Of a DNA stretch of 64,000 nt, positions 58,175-64,000 are shown piece after piece. The DNA is from Mixophyes australis. Its lineage: Eukaryota > Chordata > Amphibia > Anura > Limnodynastidae. The stretch covers positions 744,001 to 808,000 of the forward strand of contig JAVHZZ010000016.1 of NCBI GenBank assembly GCA_036250195.1, written 5' to 3'. The number at the start of each line of letters is the position of its first letter. Within the stretch, counting starts at the first letter, position 1. The notes under the pieces were generated by a model. That model had not been told where the DNA came from. It did not search any database and saw only the letters and a program-made list of their open reading frames with translations. Position numbers and translations under genes: made by a program.

Positions 58175-61100
58175 TCATGAATTGAATCATAAATCATGAA
58201 TTGAATCATGAATCATGATTTGAATCATGATTTAAATCATGATTAATGAATCAGGAATCATGAATCATGAATCATGAATCGAATCATGAATCATGAATCA
58301 TGAATCATGAATCATGAATCGAATCATGAATCATGAATTGAATCATGAATCATGAACTGAATCATGAATCATGAATCATGAATCATGAATTGAATCATGA
58401 ATTATGAATCATGAATCATGAATCGAATCATGAATCATGAATCGAAACATGAATCATGAATTGATTCATGAATCATGAATCATGAAATGAATCAAGAATC
58501 ATGAATCGAATCATGAATCATGAATCATGAATAATGAATCGAAACACGAATCATGAAATGAATTATGAAACGAATCATAAATCATTAATCATGAATCGAA
58601 TCATGAATCATAAATTAAATCATGAATCATGAATTGAATCATAAATCATGAATTGAATCATGAATCATGATTTGAATCATGATTTGAATCATGAATCATG
58701 AATCATGAATCATGAATCATGAATCGAATCATGAATCATGAATCATGAATTGAATCATCAATCATGAATCATGAATTGAATCATCAATCATGAATCATGA
58801 ATTGAATCATCAATCATAAATCGAATCATGAATCATGAATTGAATCATGAATCATGAATCATGAATCGAATCATGAATCATGAATCGAATCATGAATCAT
58901 GAATTGAATCATGAATCATGAATCATGAATTGAATCATGAATTATGAATCGAAACACGAATCATGAAATGAATTATGAAACGAATCATAAATCATTAATC
59001 ATGAATTGAATCATGAATCATAAATTAAATCATGAATCATAAATTGAATCATAAATCATGAATTGAATCATGAATCATGATTTGAATCATGATTTGAATC
59101 ATGAATCATGAATCATGAATCATGAATCATGAATCGAATCATGAATCATGAATCATGAATTGAATCATCAATCATGAATCATGAATTGAATCATCAATCA
59201 TGAATCATGAATCGAATCATGAATCATAAATCGAATCATGAATCATGAATTGAATCATGAATCATGAATCGAATCATGAATCATGAATCATGAATCGAAT
59301 CATGAATCATGAATTGAATCATGAATCATGAATCATGAATTGAATCATGAATCATGAATCGAATCATGAAACATGAATTGAATCATGAATCATGAATTGA
59401 ATCATGAATCATGAATTGAATCATGAATCATGAATTGAATCATGAATCATTAATCATGAATTGAATCATGAAGCGAATCATAATTCATGAATCATGAATT
59501 GAATCATGAATCGAATCATGAATCTCAAATCATGAATTGAATCATGAATCATGAATCGAATCATGAATCATGAATTGAATCATGAATCATGAATCATGAA
59601 TCAAGACTCGAATCATAAATCATGAATTGAATCATGAATCATGAATCATGAATCGAATCATGAATCATGAATCATGAATCATGAATCGAATCATGAATCA
59701 TGAATCGAATCATGAATCATGAATTGAATCATGAATCATGAATTGAATCATGAAACATGAATCATGAATTGAATCATGAATTATGAATCATGAATCATGA
59801 ATCATGAATCATTAATCGAATCATGAATCATGAATTGAATCATGAATCATGAACTGAATCATGAATCATGAATCATGAATCATGAATCATGAATTGAATC
59901 ATGAATTATGAATTGAATCATGAATTATGAATCATGAATCATGAATCGAATCATGAATCATGAATCGAAACATGAATCATGAATTGAATCATGAATCATG
60001 AATCATGAAATGAATCAAGAATCATGAATCGAATCATGAATCATGAATCATGAATAATGAATCGAATCATAAATCATAAATTGAATCATGAAATATGAAT
60101 CGAAACACGAATCATGAAATGAATCATGAAACGAATCATAAATCATTAATCATGAATCGAATCATGAATCATAAATTAAATCATGAATCATGAATTGAAT
60201 CATAAATCATGAATTGAATCATGAATCATGATTTGAATCATGATTTGAATCATGAATCATGAATCATGAATCATGAATCATGAATCATGAATCATGAATC
60301 GAATCATGAATCATGAATCATGAATCATGAATCATGAATCGAATCATGATTCATGAATCATGAAATGAATCATCAATCATGAATCATGAATCGAATCATG
60401 ATTCATGAATCATGAAATGAATCATCAATCATGAATCATGAATTAAATCATGAATCGAATCATGTATCATGAATTGAATCATGAATCATGAATCGAATCA
60501 TGAATCTCGAATCATGAATTGAATCATGAATCATGAACTGAATCATGAATTGAATCATAAATCATGAATCATGAATTGAATCATGAATCATAAATCGAAT
60601 CATGAATCATGAATTGAATCATGAATCATGAATCATGAATCGAATCATGAATCATGAATTGAATCATGAATCATGAATCATGAATTGAATCATGAATCAT
60701 GAATCGAATCATGAAACATGAATTGAATCATGAATAATGATTTGAATCATAATTCATGAATTGCATCATGAATCATGAATTGAATCATGAATCATTAATC
60801 ATGAATTGAGTCATGAAGCGAATCATAATTCATAAATCATGAATTGAATCATGAATCGAATCATGAATCTCGAATCATGAATTGAATCATGAATCATGAA
60901 TTGAATCATGAATCATGAATCATGAATCATGAATTGAATCATGAATTGAATCATGAATCGAATCATGAATCTCGAATCATGAATTGAATCATGAATCATG
61001 AATTGAATCATGAATCATGAATCATGAATCATGAATTGAATCATGAATTGAATCATGAATTGAATCATGAATTGAATCATGAATCATGAATCATGAATTG

Positions 61101-61233
61101 AATCATGAATCATGAATCGAATCATGAATCATGAATTGAATCATGAATCATGAATCATGAATCGAATCATGAATCATGAATTGAATCATGTATCATGAAT
61201 CATGAATCGAATCATGAATCATGAATCATGAAT
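58175..61233. repeat. ~3.06-kb terminal unit, copy 1
   Basis: This pairs with 61234-64000. Anchors are GATTAATG 58241/61299 (3058), GAAACACG 58541/61600 (3059) and 58951/62010 (3059), GAAATATG then GAAACACG 60102/63174 (3072), and TGAGTCATGAAGC 60807/63813 (3006). Inside it the GAAACACG landmark is doubled at 410-bp spacing (58541, 58951). A 52-bp local duplication (60341-60444) in this copy accounts for most of the final offset change. A GAATCAGG word near 58,250 is private to copy 1. Confidence 0.85.
60341..60444. repeat. 52-bp tandem duplication
   Basis: Two copies (from 60341 and from 60393) of a block containing the palindromic GAATCATGATTCATG, a GAAAT pentamer and CATCAATC. The sister unit has one copy (near 63,401). 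Whole words only, so the phase is kept. Confidence 0.8.
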
Positions 61234-64000
61234 CATGAATTGAATCATAAATCATGAATTGAATCATGAATCATGATTTGAATCATGATTTAAATCATGA
61301 TTAATGAATCATGAATCATGAATCATGAATCATGAATCGAATCATGAATCATGAATCATGAATCATGAATCATGAATCGAATCATGAATCATGAATTGAA
61401 TCATGAATCATGAACTGAATCATGAATCATGAATCATGAATCATGAATTGAATCATGAATTATGAATCATGAATCATGAATCGAATCATGAATCATGAAT
61501 CGAAACATGAATCATGAATTGATTCATGAATCATGAATCATGAAATGAATCAAGAATCATGAATCGAATCATGAATCATGAATCATGAATAATGAATCGA
61601 AACACGAATCATGAAATGAATTATGAAACGAATCATAAATCATTAATCATGAATCGAATCATGAATCATAAATTAAATCATGAATCATGAATTGAATCAT
61701 AAATCATGAATTGAATCATGAATCATGATTTGAATCATGATTTGAATCATGAATCATGAATCATGAATCATGATTCATGAATCGAATCATGAATCATGAA
61801 TCATGAATTGAATCATCAATCATGAATCATGAATTGAATCATCAATCATGAATCATGAATTGAATCATCAATCATAAATCGAATCATGAATCATGAATTG
61901 AATCATGAATCATGAATCATGAATCGAATCATGAATCATGAATCGAATCATGAATCATGAATTGAATCATGAATCATGAATCATGAATTGAATCATGAAT
62001 TATGAATCGAAACACGAATCATGAAATGAATTATGAAACGAATCATAAATCATTAATCATGAATTGAATCATGAATCATAAATTAAATCATGAATCATAA
62101 ATTGAATCATAAATCATGAATTGAATCATGAATCATGATTTGAATCATGATTTGAATCATGAATCATGAATCATGAATCATGAATCATGAATCGAATCAT
62201 GAATCATGAATCATGAATTGAATCATCAATCATGAATCATGAATTGAATCATCAATCATGAATCATGAATCGAATCATGAATCATAAATCGAATCATGAA
62301 TCATGAATTGAATCATGAATCATGAATCATGAATCGAATCATGAATCATGAATCATGAATCGAATCATGAATCATGAATTGAATCATGAATCATGAATCA
62401 TGAATTGAATCATGAATCATGAATCGAATCATGAAACATGAATTGAATCATGAATCATGAATTGAATCATGAATCATGAATTGAATCATGAATCATGAAT
62501 TGAATCATGAATCATTAATCATGAATTGAATCATGAAGCGAATCATAATTCATGAATCATGAATTGAATCATGAATCGAATCATGAATCTCGAATCATGA
62601 ATTGAATCATGAATCATGAATCGAATCATGAATCATGAATTGAATCATGAATCATGAATCATGAATCAAGAATCGAATCATAAATCATGAATTGAATCAT
62701 GAATCATGAATCATGAATCGAATCATGAATCATGAATCATGAATCATGAATCGAATCATGAATCATGAATCGAATCATGAATCATGAATTGAATCATGAA
62801 TCATGAATTGAATCATGAAACATGAATCATGAATTGAATCATGAATTATGAATCATGAATCATGAATCATGAATCATGAATCATGAATCATTAATCGAAT
62901 CATGAATCATGAATTGAATCATGAATCATGAACTGAATCATGAATCATGAATCATGAATCATGAATTGAATCATGAATTATGAATTGAATCATGAATTAT
63001 GAATCATGAATCATGAATCGAATCATGAATCATGAATCGAAACATGAATCATGAATTGAATCATGAATCATGAATCATGAAATGAATCAAGAATCATGAA
63101 TCGAATCATGAATCATGAATCATGAATAATGAATCGAATCATAAATCATAAATTGAATCATGAAATATGAATCGAAACACGAATCATGAAATGAATCATG
63201 AAACGAATCATAAATCATTAATCATGAATCGAATCATGAATCATAAATTAAATCATGAATCATGAATTGAATCATAAATCATGAATTGAATCATGAATCA
63301 TGATTTGAATCATGATTTGAATCATGAATCATGAATCATGAATCATGAATCATGAATCGAATCATGAATCATGAATCATGAATCATGAATCATGAATCGA
63401 ATCATGATTCATGAATCATGAAATGAATCATCAATCATGAATCATGAATTAAATCATGAATCGAATCATGTATCATGAATTGAATCATGAATCATGAATC
63501 GAATCATGAATCTCGAATCATGAATTGAATCATGAATCATGAACTGAATCATGAATTGAATCATAAATCATGAATCATGAATTGAATCATGAATCATAAA
63601 TCGAATCATGAATCATGAATTGAATCATGAATCATGAATCATGAATCGAATCATGAATCATGAATTGAATCATGAATCATGAATCATGAATTGAATCATG
63701 AATCATGAATCGAATCATGAAACATGAATTGAATCATGAATAATGATTTGAATCATAATTCATGAATTGCATCATGAATCATGAATTGAATCATGAATCA
63801 TTAATCATGAATTGAGTCATGAAGCGAATCATAATTCATAAATCATGAATTGAATCATGAATCGAATCATGAATCTCGAATCATGAATTGAATCATGAAT
63901 CATGAATTGAATCATGAATCATGAATCATGAATCATGAATTGAATCATGAATTGAATCATGAATCGAATCATGAATCTCGAATCATGAATTGAATCATGA
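61234..64000. repeat. ~3.06-kb terminal unit, copy 2 (runs off the window)
   Basis: Second copy of 58175-61233 with the same doubled GAAACACG landmark (61600, 62010) and the same late markers (63174, 63813). It lacks the GGATCGAAACACG landmark that precedes copy 1 at 58089. The window ends inside this copy, in the GAATCTCG words that correspond to about 60,990, so the array continues to the right. Confidence 0.85.

Larger units (their letters stand above)
1..64000. repeat. Composite 7-bp/5-bp satellite array filling the window
   Basis: Every line of the window is made of a heptamer (GAATCAT and variants such as GAATAAT, GAATTAT, GAATCTC, AAATCAT, TAATCAT, CAATCAT) and a pentamer (GAATT, GAATC, GAAAT, GAAAC, rarely GAACT, GAACC, GAAGC, GATTT, AAATT). 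Pentamers are almost always flanked by heptamers, so the array is a string of L(n)S words with n mostly 1-4. With a mean unit near 6.4 bp the window holds on the order of 10,000 units. No stretch departs from this pattern, and neither end of the array is in the window. Coding is not possible: each heptamer junction carries TGA on the plus strand and each heptamer carries TCA (TGA on the minus strand), and 7-bp steps rotate these stops through all frames. This is seen directly. That it is heterochromatic satellite of a eukaryote is inference. I do not recognise it as a named satellite. Confidence 0.97.

Noticed and set aside
1..64000. Open reading frames within the repeat
   Set aside because: TGA at every heptamer junction (plus) and TCA inside every heptamer (minus), rotated through the frames by 7-bp steps, close all frames within a few units. 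Short pure 12-mer stretches leave a frame open only locally. No start, ribosome site or codon pattern supports a protein.
1..64000. CRISPR array
   Set aside because: Repeats are regular, but there are no unique spacers, no constant 23-50-bp repeat alternating with different sequence, and no cas gene.
1..64000. Telomeric repeat
   Set aside because: The units (GAATCAT, GAATT) lack the G-rich strand typical of telomeres, and hierarchical multi-kilobase HORs are not telomere-like.
1..64000. Human satellite II/III (GGAAT/CATTCC family)
   Set aside because: It shares only the GAAT core. The heptamer GAATCAT and the near absence of GG dinucleotides do not fit that family.
1..64000. CENP-B box or other known centromere motif
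   Set aside because: The required CpG-rich core (TTCG....A..CGGG) is not present; the rare TTCG words (for example 33555, 33687) are followed by AATTG.
1..64000. Pure sequencing or assembly artefact
   Set aside because: Dozens of rare variants recur in conserved order at kilobase scale and copies carry private substitutions, which an artefactual low-complexity read would not show. Copy number of the youngest duplications (48.1-53.9 and 58.2-64 kb) could still be misassembled.
1..64000. Bacterial or plasmid iterons, replication origin
   Set aside because: A 64-kb homogeneous array without any gene is far beyond iteron arrays, and no DnaA-box-like or origin-associated sequence was seen.

Overview
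The whole 64-kb window is one uninterrupted block of tandemly repeated, AT-rich satellite DNA (about 27% G+C by my estimate). It enters and leaves the window in mid-array. I found no protein-coding gene, RNA gene, transposon or unique sequence. The sequence is built almost entirely from two short units that both start GAA: a heptamer (L, consensus GAATCAT) and a pentamer (S, mostly GAATT or GAATC, less often GAAAT or GAAAC). The commonest combination is LLS, a 19-mer; LS (12-mer), LLLS (26-mer) and longer L runs also occur. Nearly every irregular spot I parsed still resolves into 5s and 7s. This kind of DNA points to a eukaryote: pericentromeric, centromeric, subtelomeric or sex/B-chromosome heterochromatin. 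I cannot name the species from the sequence.

A hierarchy of higher-order repeats (HORs) sits on top of the short units and can be followed through rare diagnostic variants. From left to right: 1-577 is a partial copy; 578-1203 is a 313-bp direct duplication; about 1.64-4.68 kb holds two ~1.5-1.6-kb copies; about 4.08-9.6 kb holds two ~2.76-2.80-kb copies. From 5.29 to 30.48 kb there are two long super-unit copies (about 5.29-16.79 and 18.73-30.48 kb). Between them lies a 1.95-kb copy made only of the unit's beginning and end. At least twelve marker pairs in this part are 13.37-13.68 kb apart. A 4.4-4.9-kb period also recurs between 10.4 and 40.4 kb.

Near 30.5-32 kb the variant repertoire changes. 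A marker found about every 1-2 kb on the left (heptamers ending ..CAA then GAATCCT) stops, and right-hand markers begin (GAAACACG, doubled GATTT pentamers, the palindrome ATTGATCAAT, GGAAGCTCG). The right part contains two ~4.45-kb copies (31.4-40.4 kb), a 706-bp duplication (40.4-41.8 kb), a 3.54-kb unit followed by a truncated 1.84-kb copy (42.07-47.45 kb), a very young ~2.8-3.0-kb tandem duplication with a readable junction at 50,870/50,871, a return of the 41-45-kb sequence 13.1-13.2 kb downstream (54.3-58.2 kb), and two ~3.06-kb copies up to the window end.

There is no gene-level cooperation to describe. What the window shows is satellite evolution: point substitution, gain or loss of whole 5/7-bp units, at least one polarised pentamer-to-heptamer change by a 2-bp AT insertion, and repeated unequal exchange at scales from 19 bp to 13 kb. 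The sequence is also strongly self-complementary: a run of heptamers is (TCATGAA)n, in which each 6-bp palindrome TCATGA is separated by one A. Coordinates of HOR edges are approximate (tens of bp); marker coordinates were counted directly.
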